Positions 26,121-38,125 of a stretch of DNA of 47,174 nt are shown here, one piece after another; position 1 is the stretch's first letter, and every line of letters begins with the position of its first letter. A model generated the notes under the pieces. The model searched no databases, was not told the origin of the DNA, and saw only the letters and a program-made list of their open reading frames with translations. Source of the stretch: Nitrospira sp. (GTDB taxonomy: Bacteria > Nitrospirota > Nitrospiria > Nitrospirales > Nitrospiraceae). Where the stretch lies: NCBI GenBank assembly GCA_016873395.1, contig VGXG01000017.1, forward strand, positions 1 through 47,174, read 5' to 3'. Position numbers and translations under genes: made by a program.

Positions 26121-26208
26121 CTCGTCACCTACAAGAGCCATCAGCTTTCAGCTCTCAGCTCTCAGCATTCAGGAAAAAGCTGACTGCTGATTGCTAACAG
26201 CTGATTGC
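26121..26208. repeat. rpsS-rplV spacer with inverted 7-base repeats
   Basis: This is the clearest example. The left arm (about 26138-26172) repeats TCAGCTT/TCAGCTC/TCAGCTC/TCAGCAT. After a short AAAA loop the right arm (about 26178-26207) repeats GCTGACT/GCTGATT/GCTAACA/GCTGATT. The arms are mutually complementary and fill nearly the whole gap. Confidence 0.85.
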
Positions 26209-26496
26209 TTATTTCAGCGCCACTGCTTTCTCGGTCCTAACGGCTCCGTGCCCCTTGAAGAACCGGGTCGGAGAAAACTCCCCCAACTTGTGGCCGACCA
26301 TGTTCTCCGTGACGAAGACCGGGATGAATTTCTTCCCGTTGTGGACCGCGAAGGTGTGGCCGATCATGTCGGGCACCACGGTCGAGCGGCGTGACCAGGT
26401 CTTGATAATCTTCCGGTCCTTCACTTCGTTCATCTGCTCCACCTTTTTGAGCAGATGGGCATCGACGAAGGCTCCTTTGCTGACTGATCTGGGCAT
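26209..26496 (-). CDS. rpsS: 30S ribosomal protein S19
   Basis: 95 residues from ATG 26496 ([20 protein letters not shown]). [48 protein letters not shown] is the conserved middle. It forms the head with S13. The longer in-frame extension upstream comes from the end of rplB and is not coding. Confidence 0.97.
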   Translation of the reverse strand: MPRSVSKGAFVDAHLLKKVEQMNEVKDRKIIKTWSRRSTVVPDMIGHTFAVHNGKKFIPVFVTENMVGHKLGEFSPTRFFKGHGAVRTEKAVALK

Positions 26497-26516
26497 CGGA
26501 TTCTCCCCGCCTAAGA

Positions 26517-27353
26517 CTAGCGGACGCCTTTCTTGCGCCGCGTAATGATGAACTTGTCGGTACGCTTGTTCTGCCGAGTCTTGTAGCCCTTGGTCGGTAA
26601 TCCCCAAGGGGAGACGGGGTGCGGGTTACCTTGCCCCGACTTTCCCTCGCCGCCCCCGTGTGGATGGTCGACCGGATTCATCACGACCCCGCGCACGTGC
26701 GGCCGCCAGGCCCGCCAACGTGACCGCCCCGCTTTGCCCACCGACTCGTTTTCATGGTCTAGATTTCCCACCTGTCCCACCGTGGCCATGCAGGTGGCCA
26801 GGATCCGCCGCATCTCCCCCGACTTGAGACGGACCTGGACGTACAACCCGTCGCGTCCCATTACCTGCGCGAAGCCGCCGGCGCTGCGGATCAACTGACC
26901 ACCCTTGCCCGGCTTCAATTCGATGTTGTGGATCGTCGTGCCCAGGGGCATGTTGGCCAGCGGCAGCGCATTACCGGGCCGGACCTCGGCAGCGGGACCG
27001 GACTGGACCGGATCATTCACCGCCAGGCCCTGGGGAGCCAGAATGTACCGTTTCTCTCCGTCCGCGTACTGCAACAGGGCGATCCGGGCTGACCGGTTCG
27101 GATCGTACTCGATGGCTGTCACCCGAGCCGGCACGCCCGCCTTGCTCCGCTTAAAGTCAACCAGACGATAGAGCCGCTTATGTCCACCCCCGCGAAAACG
27201 GATGGTCATCCGGCCGTCGTTGTTCCGCCCGCCGGAGCGGATATGAAACTTGGTCAGGCCCTTCTCCGGTTTTTTCTTGGTCAGGTCTTCCCCCGTCACG
27301 GCGGTCATACCCCGTCGCCCCGGCGAGGTCGGTCTATATTGCTTCAATCCCAT
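26517..27353 (-). CDS. rplB: 50S ribosomal protein L2
   Basis: 278 residues. [32 protein letters not shown], and the peptidyl-transferase-proximal [16 protein letters not shown] with the essential His. L2 helps subunit joining and peptidyl transfer. Stop lies 20 bp before rpsS. Confidence 0.98.
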   Translation of the reverse strand: MGLKQYRPTSPGRRGMTAVTGEDLTKKKPEKGLTKFHIRSGGRNNDGRMTIRFRGGGHKRLYRLVDFKRSKAGVPARVTAIEYDPNRSARIALLQYADGEKRYILAPQGLAVNDPVQSGPAAEVRPGNALPLANMPLGTTIHNIELKPGKGGQLIRSAGGFAQVMGRDGLYVQVRLKSGEMRRILATCMATVGQVGNLDHENESVGKAGRSRWRAWRPHVRGVVMNPVDHPHGGGEGKSGQGNPHPVSPWGLPTKGYKTRQNKRTDKFIITRRKKGVR

Positions 27354-27398
27354 GATCTCTCCAGCTATCAGCTATTCGCTATCAGCTCTTGCGCCACG
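27354..27398. repeat. rplB-rplW spacer with 7-base repeats
   Basis: CTATCAG/CTATTCG/CTATCAG/CTCTTGC repeat with a 7-base period near 27365-27392. Only one arm fits in this 45-bp gap. Confidence 0.65.
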
Positions 27399-27692
27399 TT
27401 ACGCGCTCTCATAGAGCTCCAGCTTTTCGCCTTCCTTCAAGGTCACAATGGCTTTCTTCCAGTCGGACCGCTTGCCGACGAACCGACCGAGCCGCTTCTT
27501 CTTACCCCTCACGTTGAGGATGTTCACCCGTTCGACCCGCACCTTCAAGGCCGACTCCACCGCTCGCTTGACCTCGATCCGATTGGCGTCCTTGTTCACC
27601 AAAAATCCCACCTTGTTGGCACCTTCCCGCATGGCCGTGATTTTCTCGGTCAACAGGGGCTGGATCAGGACTTCGAACGCACCTCGCTTCAT
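27399..27692 (-). CDS. rplW: 50S ribosomal protein L23
   Basis: 97 residues from ATG 27692 (MKRGAFEVLIQPLLTEKITAM). VGFLVNKDANRIEVKRAVESALKVRVERVN and VRGKKKRLGRFVGKRSDWKKAIVTL are typical. A tunnel-exit protein and docking site for trigger factor. AGAGG lies six bases upstream. Confidence 0.97.
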   Translation of the reverse strand: MKRGAFEVLIQPLLTEKITAMREGANKVGFLVNKDANRIEVKRAVESALKVRVERVNILNVRGKKKRLGRFVGKRSDWKKAIVTLKEGEKLELYESA

Positions 27693-27702
27693 GAGCAACC
27701 TC

Positions 27703-28326
27703 TTACGACCAGAACTCGTTGATGCGCGCCAGCTCCCGCTCGGGAATCAGGATCGAGTCAAACCGCAGCACGTCGTAGACATTCAATTGATCCGGCCTGA
27801 CCAGCTTCACATCAGCCAGGTTTCGAGCCGCCTGCTCGAGGTCCGTGCGTGTCTCGCCCGCCACGATCAGGGTCATGGCGGTCAGACCCAAGTGGGCCAG
27901 GGTCTTGGCCAAGAGCTTGGTCTTGGGCTCAGCCACGGTCAGGTCGGCCACCACGAGGATGCCCCCGGCGGCCAGCTTGGCGGAAAGCGCGCTGCGCAGG
28001 GCTTCTCGATACTTTTTCTTCGGCATGGCCGAGGCGTAACTGCGCGGCTTGGGACCGAACACCGTACCCCCATGGCGCCACACAGGCGAGCGGATCGAGC
28101 CGACCCTGGCGCGCCCCGTGTGTTTCTGCTTCCAGGGCTTCTTGCCGGAACCGCTGACTTCGCCGCGCCGCAGGGTTGAGGCGGTCCCCTGCCTGGCACA
28201 GGCCCGCTGCATCACCACGGCCTCATGCACCAGCCCCCCATGCACCTCCGCCCCGAACAGCGAATCCCGGAGTTCTACCGACCCCACTTTTCGTTTCTGG
28301 CTGTCCAGCACATCCACAGTCGGCAT
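27703..28326 (-). CDS. rplD: 50S ribosomal protein L4
   Basis: 207 residues from ATG 28326 (MPTVDVLDSQKRKVGSVELRD). The tunnel-constriction loop reads SGSGKKPWKQKHTGRARVGS followed by RSPVWRHGGTVFGPKPRSYA. In E. coli L4 also represses the S10 operon. It follows rplC after 2 bp; the upstream open frame is a shadow of rplC. Confidence 0.97.
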   Translation of the reverse strand: MPTVDVLDSQKRKVGSVELRDSLFGAEVHGGLVHEAVVMQRACARQGTASTLRRGEVSGSGKKPWKQKHTGRARVGSIRSPVWRHGGTVFGPKPRSYASAMPKKKYREALRSALSAKLAAGGILVVADLTVAEPKTKLLAKTLAHLGLTAMTLIVAGETRTDLEQAARNLADVKLVRPDQLNVYDVLRFDSILIPERELARINEFWS

Positions 28327-28328
28327 GG

Positions 28329-28952
28329 CTAGCTCTTCTTCGACTTTCTGACGACCACCATCCCCCCGGTCGCCCCCGGCACCGCGCCGCTGACGAACAG
28401 CAGATTTTCGTCCGGTCGGGCCTCCACCACTCGCAGCCGTTGAACGGTGACCTTCTCGCTGCCCATGTGGCCGGGAAGAGTTTTGCCCTTCCACACTCTC
28501 GACGGGTAGGAGCTGCTTCCAATGGACCCCGGCGCGCGGTGGAACATAGAGCCGTGCGTTTCAGGCCCGCCGCGGTAGTGGTGGCGCTTGACGACGCCCT
28601 GAAAGCCCTTTCCTTTCGAGGTTCCCTCTACATCGACCCATTCGCCCTTTTGAAACAAGTCCGCCTTGACGACCTGGCCAACCTGCGCCTCGCCGAGCTT
28701 CTTGAACTCCCGCAAATGGCGCGCAGCCGGCACCTGCTGCTTCTTCAGGTGCCCCAGCTCGGCTTGGGTGAGCTTGCGCTCCGCCACCTCGCCGAACGTC
28801 AACTGGATCGCCTCGTAGCCATGACGGTCACGGGTCTTGACCTGCGCCACCCGGCAGGGTCCCGCCTCGATCACCGTCACCGGGATCAGCCGCCCCTCTC
28901 CATCATAAACCTGGGTCATACCCAGTTTTTTTCCCAACAATCCGTTCGTCAT
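28329..28952 (-). CDS. rplC: 50S ribosomal protein L3
   Basis: 207 residues from ATG 28952 (MTNGLLGKKLGMTQVYDGEG). The arm that reaches the peptidyl transferase centre is KGFQGVVKRHHYRGGPETHGS, followed by GSIGSSSYPSRVWKGKTLPGHMG. The 25 codons upstream in frame fall in a repeat spacer and were left out. Confidence 0.97.
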   Translation of the reverse strand: MTNGLLGKKLGMTQVYDGEGRLIPVTVIEAGPCRVAQVKTRDRHGYEAIQLTFGEVAERKLTQAELGHLKKQQVPAARHLREFKKLGEAQVGQVVKADLFQKGEWVDVEGTSKGKGFQGVVKRHHYRGGPETHGSMFHRAPGSIGSSSYPSRVWKGKTLPGHMGSEKVTVQRLRVVEARPDENLLFVSGAVPGATGGMVVVRKSKKS

Positions 28953-29048
28953 GTCTCTACCGTCAGTGATAAATGCCGAATGATGAGTGATGGAATGGGG
29001 AACGTTTCTTTCGAACTCATCATTCATTACCCCGCACTCATCACTCGT
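28953..29048. repeat. rpsJ-rplC spacer with inverted 7-base repeats
   Basis: The left arm (about 28965-29003) repeats AATGCCG/AATGATG/AGTGATG/GAATGGG. The right arm (about 29015-29048) repeats CTCATCATTCATTA and CTCATCACTCGTTCA. GATGAG-type units pair across the loop. Confidence 0.75.
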
Positions 29049-29360
29049 TCAGAGTTTGATTTCCACATCCACGCCGGCTGCCAAATTCAGCTTCATCAAC
29101 GCGTCCATCGTCTCAGGAGTGGGCTCCATGATATCCAGCAGTCGTTTGTGGGTCCTGATCTCGAACTGCTCACGGGATTTTTTATCCACGTGGGTCGAGC
29201 GCTGCACCGTGAACTTTTCGATCCTCGTGGGCAGCGGGATAGGTCCGGCCACCCGGGCCCCGCTGCGCCTGACCGTCTCCACAATCTCGGCCACCGATTG
29301 GTCGAGGACGCGGTAATCGAACCCCTTCAACCTGACCCTGATGCGCTGATCAACCTTCAC
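29049..29360 (-). CDS. rpsJ: 30S ribosomal protein S10 (NusE)
   Basis: 103 residues. [60 protein letters not shown] and the C-terminal [24 protein letters not shown] match the family. It also acts as NusE in antitermination with NusG. The start is a GTG: 29360 has AAAGG eight bases ahead, while 29366 is possible but too close to that site. Confidence 0.96.
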   Translation of the reverse strand: MKVDQRIRVRLKGFDYRVLDQSVAEIVETVRRSGARVAGPIPLPTRIEKFTVQRSTHVDKKSREQFEIRTHKRLLDIMEPTPETMDALMKLNLAAGVDVEIKL

Positions 29361-29464
29361 AGTCACTACCTTTCCAGATGCAAGCGAGCAAGTTGCAAGC
29401 TGACAAGTTCAGCTCCAGCTTGTCTACTTGTCACTTGTCCACTTGGTTCCTTGTCAGCTTCCTT
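29361..29464. repeat. tuf-rpsJ spacer with inverted 7/8-base repeats
   Basis: The left arm (about 29380-29410) repeats AAGCGAGC/AAGTTGC/AAGCTGAC. The right arm (about 29416-29460) repeats CTTGTCTA/CTTGTCA/CTTGTCCA. Units are 7 or 8 bases. The arms are complementary (CAAG with CTTG). Confidence 0.75.
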
Positions 29465-30670
<1,206 letters not shown>

Positions 30671-30768
30671 AACGCCTCCTCAACAGGCCATCATTCGCTG
30701 TCCGCCATCGGCAGACAGCTCTGGCTTTTCCGCATCCTCACGCTTGACGAATGACTCATCACGCTTCT

Positions 30769-32850
30769 CTATTCTCCGCGGTTCTTCGCGATAATCGTCT
30801 CGGCGATCTGCTTGGGCACCGCTTCGTATCGCTCGAATTCCATGCTGTAGGTGGCGCGACCCTGCGTCCGCGAGCGCAGGTCCGTCGCGTAGCCGAACAT
30901 CTCGCTCAGGGGCACTGCGGCCTCGATGGCTTGCGAGCCGGCCCGCACTTTGATCCCGTGCACCTTGCCACGCCGCCCGTTGAGGTTACCGATGACGTCG
31001 CCCATGAATTCCTGGGGGACCAGCACCTCCACTTTCATGATCGGCTCAAGCAGGACCGGATTGGCCTTCTTGCAGGCATCCTGAAACCCCATCGAGCCGG
31101 CGATCTTGAAGGCCATTTCGTTGGAGTCGACATCGTGATAAGACCCATCGATGACCGTGACCCGTACGTCACGTACCGGGTACCCGGCGAGGACCCCCGA
31201 CTCCATCCGCTCCTTGACGCCCTTTTCGATGGCTGGGATGTATTCCCTCGGGATCGCGCCCCCCACGACCTTGTTCACGAACTCAAACCCGACTCCCGGC
31301 TCGCTTGGCTCCACCGTCAACACGACGTGTCCGTACTGGCCGCGACCGCCGGTTTGCTTGATGTACTTCGCTTCCGCCTCGGCAGATCCTCGGATGGTTT
31401 CCCGATAGGCCACTTCCGGTTTCCCGACGTTGGCCTCTACCTTGAACTCGCGGAGCAGTCGGTCCACGATAATCTCCAGATGGAGCTCACCCATTCCGGC
31501 AATGATGGTCTGAGCGGTCTCCTCGTCCGTATGCACCCGGAAGGAGGGATCCTCCTGCGTCAGCTTTTGCAGCGAGAAACCAAGTTTTTCCTGGTCCTGC
31601 TTGGTCTTAGGCTCGATGGCCATGGCGATAACCGGCTCGGGAAACTTCATGACCTCCAAGAGCACCGGCTTCTTTTCATCGCACAGGGTATCGCCCGTCG
31701 TCGCCCCCTTCAGGCCCACCGCCGCGGCGATGTCGCCGGCGTATACGATATCAATGTCTTCGCGCTTGTTCGCGTGCATTTTCAGTAGTCGGCCCACGCG
31801 CTCCTTCGTGTCTTTGGTGATGTTATAGACGGAGGTTCCGGTTTTGAGCGTGCCGGAGTAGACCCGGAAATACGTCAACTGCCCGGCGAACGGGTCGGTC
31901 ATGATCTTGAAGGCCAGCGCCGCGAAGGGCTCCCCGTCGCTCGCCTGCCGCTTGACTTCCTTGTCGGTCGTCGGCTCGATCCCCAGCACCGGCGGAATGT
32001 CCAGCGGCGAAGGCAGGTAGTCCACCACCCCGTCCAGAAGCTGCTGCACGCCCTTGTTCTTGAACGCAGACCCGCACAGTACCGGGATCACTTTGATGGC
32101 GATCGTGCCGGCCCGGATGGCCCGCATGATCTCCTCTTCCGTGAGCGATTCCCCGTTCAAATAGCGCTCGAGCGCCCGCTCATCGTGCTCCGCCACGGCC
32201 TCGATCATCTTTTCGCGGTAGCTCTTGGCCAACTCCTGCATGTCGGAAGGGATGTCCTCGATCTTGTACTTCGCGCCCAGGGACTCATCGTCATAGAGAA
32301 AGGCCTTCATCGTGACCAGGTCCACGGAACCCCGAAACTCTGCCTCCCGTCCGATCGGCAACTGGATCGGAACCGGGTTGGCTCCCAGGCGATCCACGAT
32401 GGACTTGACGCCAGCATAGAAATCGGCCCCGATCCGGTCCATCTTGTTCATGAAAGCAATGCGGGGAACGCGATATTTATCCGCTTGACGCCAGACCGTC
32501 TCCGACTGCGGCTCTACGCCCTGGACCGAATCGAAGACCGCCACCGCCCCGTCCAGCACCCGGAGGGAGCGCTCGACTTCGATCGTAAAATCCACGTGGC
32601 CGGGCGTATCGATGATATTAATCCGGTGGTCGCGCCAGAAGCAGGTCGTCGCGGCGGCGGTGATGGTGATGCCCCGTTCCCGCTCTTGCTCCATCCAGTC
32701 CATTGTGGCGGCACCATCGTGCACCTCACCCATGCGGTGCGACACCCCGGTGTAATACAGGATGCGCTCCGTCGTGGTTGTCTTGCCGGCATCGATGTGC
32801 GCCATGATGCCGATATTTCTGGTGCGCTCGAGCGGAACCTGCCGGGCCAA
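30769..32850 (-). CDS. fusA: Elongation factor G
   Basis: 693 residues. GTPase for translocation and ribosome recycling. Motifs are [13 protein letters not shown] (G1), DTPGHVDF (G3) and [10 protein letters not shown] (G4). Domains II-V follow to the usual C-terminus ([17 protein letters not shown]). The start is a TTG at 32850. A strong GGAGGG is five bases before it, and the protein then reads [16 protein letters not shown] as in other EF-Gs. The TTG start on such a highly expressed gene is unusual. Confidence 0.97.
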   Translation of the reverse strand: MARQVPLERTRNIGIMAHIDAGKTTTTERILYYTGVSHRMGEVHDGAATMDWMEQERERGITITAAATTCFWRDHRINIIDTPGHVDFTIEVERSLRVLDGAVAVFDSVQGVEPQSETVWRQADKYRVPRIAFMNKMDRIGADFYAGVKSIVDRLGANPVPIQLPIGREAEFRGSVDLVTMKAFLYDDESLGAKYKIEDIPSDMQELAKSYREKMIEAVAEHDERALERYLNGESLTEEEIMRAIRAGTIAIKVIPVLCGSAFKNKGVQQLLDGVVDYLPSPLDIPPVLGIEPTTDKEVKRQASDGEPFAALAFKIMTDPFAGQLTYFRVYSGTLKTGTSVYNITKDTKERVGRLLKMHANKREDIDIVYAGDIAAAVGLKGATTGDTLCDEKKPVLLEVMKFPEPVIAMAIEPKTKQDQEKLGFSLQKLTQEDPSFRVHTDEETAQTIIAGMGELHLEIIVDRLLREFKVEANVGKPEVAYRETIRGSAEAEAKYIKQTGGRGQYGHVVLTVEPSEPGVGFEFVNKVVGGAIPREYIPAIEKGVKERMESGVLAGYPVRDVRVTVIDGSYHDVDSNEMAFKIAGSMGFQDACKKANPVLLEPIMKVEVLVPQEFMGDVIGNLNGRRGKVHGIKVRAGSQAIEAAVPLSEMFGYATDLRSRTQGRATYSMEFERYEAVPKQIAETIIAKNRGE

Positions 32851-32936
32851 TTCACCCTCCAAAAACAACCGTGCTGCAGCACCACGACCACGTCAGGCTA
32901 CGTCACGTGGCCCAACTGCAGCACGAGAACCTCTAG
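32851..32936 (-). promoter_or_regulatory. Hairpin in the rpsG-fusA gap
   Basis: A perfect 10-bp inverted repeat (CGTGCTGCAG with CTGCAGCACG, 32870-32879 and 32916-32925) encloses a second stem (CCACGT with ACGTGG). It ends about 20 bases before the TTG start of fusA, next to its ribosome binding site. In E. coli the S7 target lies in the rpsL-rpsG gap instead, so this may be a different control or processing site. Confidence 0.5.
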
Positions 32937-33407
32937 TTACCAGCGATAGTGGGCAAAGGCCTTGTTGGCCTCCGCCATCCGGTGCGTGTCCTCCCGTTTC
33001 TTGACCGACGCACCGGTATTGTTCGACGCATCGAGTAACTCGCCGGCCAACTTCTCGCACATGCTCTTGCCGCCCCTGGCCTTGGCATACTCGGCGATCC
33101 AGCGTAAGGCCAGGGTCATCCGACGCACGGGCCTGATCTCCACCGGCACCTGGTAGGACGCCCCGCCCACACGGCGCGACTTCACCTCCACGACCGGCTT
33201 GACGTTGTCGATGGCCGACTTAAACACTTTGAGCGGATCATTGCCCGTCTTCTGCTGGATCATCTCGAAGGCTCCGAAGCAAACCCGCTCCGCCGTGCTC
33301 TTCTTGCCCGCCTTCATCAGGATATTGACGAATTTCCCGACCAGCTTGTCGCGGAAACGCGGGTCCGGCTGAATTTCCCTCTGTCCGAAAATGCGCCGCC
33401 TTGGCAT
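32937..33407 (-). CDS. rpsG: 30S ribosomal protein S7
   Basis: 156 residues, normal length. [43 protein letters not shown] and [25 protein letters not shown] are diagnostic. It nucleates the 30S head and contacts E-site tRNA. In E. coli it autoregulates the str operon. 39 bp after rpsL. Confidence 0.98.
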   Translation of the reverse strand: MPRRRIFGQREIQPDPRFRDKLVGKFVNILMKAGKKSTAERVCFGAFEMIQQKTGNDPLKVFKSAIDNVKPVVEVKSRRVGGASYQVPVEIRPVRRMTLALRWIAEYAKARGGKSMCEKLAGELLDASNNTGASVKKREDTHRMAEANKAFAHYRW

Positions 33408-33446
33408 CGCGTCCTTTAGTTAGCTATGGCTTCCAGCTGTCGACTT

Positions 33447-33818
33447 TTATTTCGGCCGCTTGGCCCCGTACTTCGACCGACTCTGCTTACGATTCGCCAC
33501 CCCGACTGCATCCAGCGCGCCCCGCACGATATGATACCGAACGCCCGGCAGGTCCTTCACCCGGCCGCCGCGCACGAGTACGATCGAGTGTTCCTGCAGA
33601 TTATGCCCCTCACCGGGAATGTACGAGGTCACTTCCATGCTGTTCGTCAAGCGCACCCGAGCCACCTTCCGCAGCGCCGAGTTCGGCTTCTTGGGCGTCG
33701 TGGTATAGACGCGGATGCAGACCCCGCGCTTCTGCGGACAGCGCCGCAGGGCCGGGCTTTTAGTTTTCCATTTGGTCAGCGTACGTCCATGCCGGACCAA
33801 CTGATTGATGGTTGGCAT
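33447..33818 (-). CDS. rpsL: 30S ribosomal protein S12
   Basis: 123 residues from ATG 33818 ([14 protein letters not shown]). The decoding-centre loop [11 protein letters not shown] has Lys at position 43, the streptomycin-sensitive state, and [25 protein letters not shown] follows. GGAGGG lies upstream of the start. It is the first gene after a perfect sigma-70 promoter. The open frame continues upstream through the promoter, but that part is not coding. Confidence 0.98.
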   Translation of the reverse strand: MPTINQLVRHGRTLTKWKTKSPALRRCPQKRGVCIRVYTTTPKKPNSALRKVARVRLTNSMEVTSYIPGEGHNLQEHSIVLVRGGRVKDLPGVRYHIVRGALDAVGVANRKQSRSKYGAKRPK

Positions 33819-33900
33819 TGTCCCTCCACACGTGTTACGTGTTCGCTTCTTCCTGCCGCTCCTCGACGATCCGTTCAAGGAGCGCTTAGGAAACCTACGG

Positions 33901-33929
33901 ATTATAATGAGCGAGATGCTAGCTGTCAA
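33901..33929 (-). promoter_or_regulatory. Consensus sigma-70 promoter of the str operon
   Basis: TTGACA (33929-33924) and TATAAT (33906-33901) are both perfect and lie exactly 17 bases apart. Transcription should begin near 33894, giving a leader of about 75 bases before rpsL. The leader can form a 7-bp hairpin (CGCTCCT/AGGAGCG) and a small CACGT/ACGTG hairpin. It is the best promoter in the window and splits the rpoBC block from the rpsL-to-rplQ block. Confidence 0.9.
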
Positions 33930-33949
33930 GAACAATTCGGGCTGCTAAT

Positions 33950-36900
33950 TTACTCGCCAGCCGCCTCGGCCTCCACCCGTTGCCCTTCCTGCCCGATTCC
34001 AACCGGCTCGCCCGCCAGCGCCGGGGGCGTTTCCTTCTTGGGGCTGATCACAAAGGTGTCGCGGTAGACCTCGAAGCCGGTGCCGGCCGGGATCAGCCGA
34101 CCTACAATCACGTTCTCCTTGAGCCCCAACAGACTGTCCTCCTTGCCGTTGATCGCCGCTTCAGTCAAGACCCGCGTCGTTTCCTGGAAGGACGCAGCCG
34201 AAACGAAGCTGTCGGTCGTCAGCGCGGCCTTCGTGATGCCGAGGAGTACCGGCTTGCCAAGCGCCGGACGGCCGCCTTTGGCCATCACCCGTTCGTTCTC
34301 GTCGTCGAAGGCGAACTTGCTGACCTGGCTGCCCGGAAGAAACTCGGTGTCGCCTGGGTCTTCGATCCTGACCTTGCGCAGCATCTGCCGCACGATGATC
34401 TCGATGTGCTTATCGTTGATCGAGACGCCTTGCAGCCGATACACGTCTTGCACCTCGTCCACGAGGTACTTCTGCAGTTCCTTGGGCCCCAACACATCCA
34501 AGATGTCGTGCGGATTGGCGGATCCGTCCATCAAGGGATCACCGGCCCGGACCCAATCCCCTTCGTGCACATTCACGTGCTTGCCCTTGGGAATCAGGTA
34601 CTCCTTCACGTCTCCCATCTTGTTGTCCACCAGCACCTTGCGCATGCCCTTGACGAACCCGCCGTAGGACACTTCGCCGTCGATCTCGCTGATGACCGCC
34701 TGTTCCTTGGGCTTTCTGGCTTCGAAGAGCTCGGCCACCCGGGGCAGACCGCCGGTGATGTCCTTCGTCTTGGTGGTTTCGCGAGGGATCTTCGCCAGCA
34801 CGTCGCCTGGGTGGACCGCGTGGCCCTTCTCCACGAAAATGTGCGCGCCCACCGGCAGCAGGTACCGAGCCACGGCGGCCACGTTTGAGACCTTGGCAGT
34901 CTTGCCCCCCTCGTCCTTGATCGAGATGCGCGGCCGTAGGGTGGCGCCCGCATGCTCGATCACCACCTTGCGCGACAGGCCCGTCACCTCGTCGAATTCG
35001 TCCTTCATGGTGACGCCTTCGACGATGTCTCCGTAGGCTACCTTGCCCCCGACTTCCGTCAAGATCAGGATTGAGTAGGGATCCCACTCGACCAGCTTCT
35101 GGCCCATCTCCACGCGTTCCCCGTCCTTGAGTTTGATCTTGGCTCCATACATCACCGGGTACTTCTCGCGTTCGCGGCCGGTCTCGTCGTAGATGGCGAC
35201 CTTCGCATTGCGATTCATGACGACCCACTCGCCTTCCTTATTCCTGACTGCAATCCCACTGTTGTGGACGTCGGCATTCTTCTTTGCATCGATGCTCAGG
35301 AACCGGATGGTCCCGGCGTGCTTAGCCTCCAGCACCGTCTGTTCAACTACCTTGCTGGCGGTACCGCCGATGTGGAACGTCCGCATCGTCAACTGGGTGC
35401 CCGGCTCGCCGATCGATTGGGCCGCGATCACGCCCACCGGCTCGCCCCTCTCGACCAGCTTGCCACGCGACAGGTCACGCCCGTAGCACTTGACGCACAC
35501 ACCTCGCCTGGACTGGCAGGTAAGCACCGACCGGATCTTGACCCGATCCACGCCGGCTTCCACGACCCCTTTGGCACGTTCTTCGTCAACCTCCTCGTCG
35601 GCCTTCACGATGATCTCACCGGTCACCGGATCGCGGATATCCTCGGCAGCCAGGCGGCCCAGGATCCGTTCCTCGATGGGCTGAATGACCTCCCCGCCCT
35701 CGACTAGCGCGGCAACCACGATCCCGTCGTTGGTCCGGCAATCTTCTTCGCTGATGATCATATCCTGCGAGATGTCCACGAGCCGCCTGGTCAGGTAGCC
35801 GGAGTTGGCGGTCTTCAAGGCCGTGTCGGCCAGCCCCTTGCGGGCTCCGTGCGTGGAGATGAAGTATTGCAGCACGGTCAGGCCTTCTCGGAAATTGGCC
35901 GTGATCGGCGTCTCGATGATCTCGCCGGAGGGCTTGGCCATCAACCCGCGCATCCCGCCCAACTGACGGATCTGCTGCGAGCTGCCGCGGGCTCCGGAAT
36001 CCGCCATCATGAAAATGGGGTTGAAAGCCTCCGGCGCCTTCGGATCGCCGCCGGCACCCAACTCTTTCATCATCTCGCCCGCCACCTGCTCGGTCACGTG
36101 GGCCCAGATGTCGATCACTTTGTTGTAACGCTCACCGTTGGTGATGAGCCCCTCGCCGTACTGCTTCTCGATTTCGTTGACTTCCCGTTGCGCCTTCGAG
36201 ATCAGCTCTTCCTTCTTGGTCGGAATATGCATGTTGTCGATACAGATCGACACCCCGGCCTTGGTCGCGTAGGTGAAGCCGACATCCTTGATCTTGTCCA
36301 GCAGTGTGACGGTCTCGCGGAGCCCGGCTTGGCGATAGACCGCATCGACGAGCTTGGTCATTTCCTTCTTGGTCATGAGCTGGTTGGCGGAGGAGAACGG
36401 AATCGACGGCGGCAGGATCTCGCCCAGCAACACCCGTCCAACCGTGGTCGACACCAGGGAGCCGTTCACCCGGACCTTGATCCGCGCATGCTCTTCCACT
36501 TCGCGGGCATCATAGGCAATCCGGACTTCTTCCGGTGAGGCAAAGATCTTCCCTTCGCCCCTAGCACCGGCCCGCTCCTTGGTCAACCAGTAGCACCCAA
36601 GAACCATGTCCTGCGAGGGCACGGCGATCGGCTTCCCATTGGCCGGCGAAAGGACGTTATTGATCGACATCATCAACACTCGGGCCTCAACCTGCGCCTC
36701 GACGGACAGCGGGACGTGGACCGCCATCTGGTCGCCGTCGAAATCTGCGTTGAAGGCGGCGCAGACCAAGGGATGCAGGCGGATGGCCTTGCCTTCCACC
36801 AAGACCGGGTCGAAGGCTTGGATGCCGAGCCGGTGCAGGGTGGGTGCCCGGTTCAGCAGGACCGGGTGCTCGCGGATCACCTCATCCAGCACATCCCACA

Positions 36901-38125
36901 CCTCCGGCCGCTCCTTTTCGACCAGGCGCTTGGCGCTCTTGATCGTGGTCGCCGCCCCGCGCTCCTCCAGCTTGTGGAAGATGAACGGCTTGAACAGTTC
37001 CAGGGCCATCTTCTTCGGCAACCCGCACTGATGCAGGCGGAGTTCAGGCCCCACCACGATGACCGACCGGCCGGAGTAATCCACCCGCTTCCCGAGCAGA
37101 TTTTGGCGGAAGCGACCCTGTTTACCTTTGAGCATGTCGCTCAGCGATTTGAGGGGCCGCTTGTTGGGCCCCCGGATGGCCCGGCCGCGCCGCCCGTTGT
37201 CAAACAGCGCGTCCACCGCTTCCTGGAGCATCCGCATTTCGTTGCGGATGATCACGCCCGGCGCCTTAAGTTCCATGAGCCGCTTGAGCCGATTATTCCG
37301 GTTGATCACCCGCCGATAGAGGTCGTTGAGATCCGACGTCGCAAAGCGGCCGCCGTCCAGCGGCACCAGCGGCCGGAGCTCCGGCGGCAGAACCGGGATC
37401 ACATCCATGACCATCCACTCGGGCTTGTTACCCGACTTCCGGAACGCCTCAAGCACTTTCAATCGCTTGGCGTACTTTTTCTTCAAGGCGGCCGACGCGG
37501 ACACCTTGGACTTGGCGTGCAGGTCGTCCCACAGCTCGTTGATGTCGATCTTCCGCAGCAGGTCCCGGATCGCCTCCGCCCCGATGCCGGCCTTGAACGC
37601 GCTCAGCCCGTGCTCCTCCTGCAGGCTGCGCAGCTTGTCCTCGGTCAGCAACTCCTTCTCGCGGAGCGACGTCTCGCCCGGATCCGTGACCACGTAGCTT
37701 TCAAAATAGAGGATCTTCTCCAGGTGCTTGAGACTCATGTCCAGGAGCGTTCCGATGCGGCTGGGCACGCCTTTCAGAAACCAGATATGCGCGACCGGAG
37801 CCGCCAACTCGATGTGCCCCATCCGCTCTCGGCGCACCTTGGATTGGATCACCTCGACGCCGCACTTGTCGCAGACGATGCCGCGGTGCTTCATTCGCTT
37901 GTACTTGCCGCAGTTGCATTCCCAATCTTTGATCGGACCGAAGATCTTGGCGCAGAAGAGTCCGTCCTTCTCGGGCTTGAAGGAGCGATAGTTGATCGTT
38001 TCTGGCTTCTTCACCTCGCCGTAGGACCAGGACCGGATCTTGTCCGGTGAGGCGATCCGGATACGCATGGCGTCAAACGACACGGCGTCGCGCGGCTTTT
38101 CAAACAGCGTGTAGATGCCTTCCAA
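33950..38125 (-). CDS. rpoC: RNA polymerase beta' subunit
   Basis: 1391 residues. Zinc site 1 is [20 protein letters not shown]. The catalytic Mg2+ loop is [12 protein letters not shown]. The bridge-helix region begins at [23 protein letters not shown]. Zinc site 2 includes CRTND and [13 protein letters not shown]. The C-terminus ends in a Glu/Ala-rich tail. It follows rpoB after a 137-bp repeat spacer, longer than usual. Confidence 0.99.
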   Translation of the reverse strand: MEGIYTLFEKPRDAVSFDAMRIRIASPDKIRSWSYGEVKKPETINYRSFKPEKDGLFCAKIFGPIKDWECNCGKYKRMKHRGIVCDKCGVEVIQSKVRRERMGHIELAAPVAHIWFLKGVPSRIGTLLDMSLKHLEKILYFESYVVTDPGETSLREKELLTEDKLRSLQEEHGLSAFKAGIGAEAIRDLLRKIDINELWDDLHAKSKVSASAALKKKYAKRLKVLEAFRKSGNKPEWMVMDVIPVLPPELRPLVPLDGGRFATSDLNDLYRRVINRNNRLKRLMELKAPGVIIRNEMRMLQEAVDALFDNGRRGRAIRGPNKRPLKSLSDMLKGKQGRFRQNLLGKRVDYSGRSVIVVGPELRLHQCGLPKKMALELFKPFIFHKLEERGAATTIKSAKRLVEKERPEVWDVLDEVIREHPVLLNRAPTLHRLGIQAFDPVLVEGKAIRLHPLVCAAFNADFDGDQMAVHVPLSVEAQVEARVLMMSINNVLSPANGKPIAVPSQDMVLGCYWLTKERAGARGEGKIFASPEEVRIAYDAREVEEHARIKVRVNGSLVSTTVGRVLLGEILPPSIPFSSANQLMTKKEMTKLVDAVYRQAGLRETVTLLDKIKDVGFTYATKAGVSICIDNMHIPTKKEELISKAQREVNEIEKQYGEGLITNGERYNKVIDIWAHVTEQVAGEMMKELGAGGDPKAPEAFNPIFMMADSGARGSSQQIRQLGGMRGLMAKPSGEIIETPITANFREGLTVLQYFISTHGARKGLADTALKTANSGYLTRRLVDISQDMIISEEDCRTNDGIVVAALVEGGEVIQPIEERILGRLAAEDIRDPVTGEIIVKADEEVDEERAKGVVEAGVDRVKIRSVLTCQSRRGVCVKCYGRDLSRGKLVERGEPVGVIAAQSIGEPGTQLTMRTFHIGGTASKVVEQTVLEAKHAGTIRFLSIDAKKNADVHNSGIAVRNKEGEWVVMNRNAKVAIYDETGREREKYPVMYGAKIKLKDGERVEMGQKLVEWDPYSILILTEVGGKVAYGDIVEGVTMKDEFDEVTGLSRKVVIEHAGATLRPRISIKDEGGKTAKVSNVAAVARYLLPVGAHIFVEKGHAVHPGDVLAKIPRETTKTKDITGGLPRVAELFEARKPKEQAVISEIDGEVSYGGFVKGMRKVLVDNKMGDVKEYLIPKGKHVNVHEGDWVRAGDPLMDGSANPHDILDVLGPKELQKYLVDEVQDVYRLQGVSINDKHIEIIVRQMLRKVRIEDPGDTEFLPGSQVSKFAFDDENERVMAKGGRPALGKPVLLGITKAALTTDSFVSAASFQETTRVLTEAAINGKEDSLLGLKENVIVGRLIPAGTGFEVYRDTFVISPKKETPPALAGEPVGIGQEGQRVEAEAAGE

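Noticed and set aside
26121-26208. CRISPR array
   Set aside because: Repeat units are only 7 bases with no unique spacers between them, and no cas genes are present.
30671-30768. Heptamer hairpin in the fusA-tuf gap
   Set aside because: A GCTGTC/GACAGC hairpin and weakly related ATTCG units are present, but there is no convincing 7-base periodicity, so it was not counted with the class.
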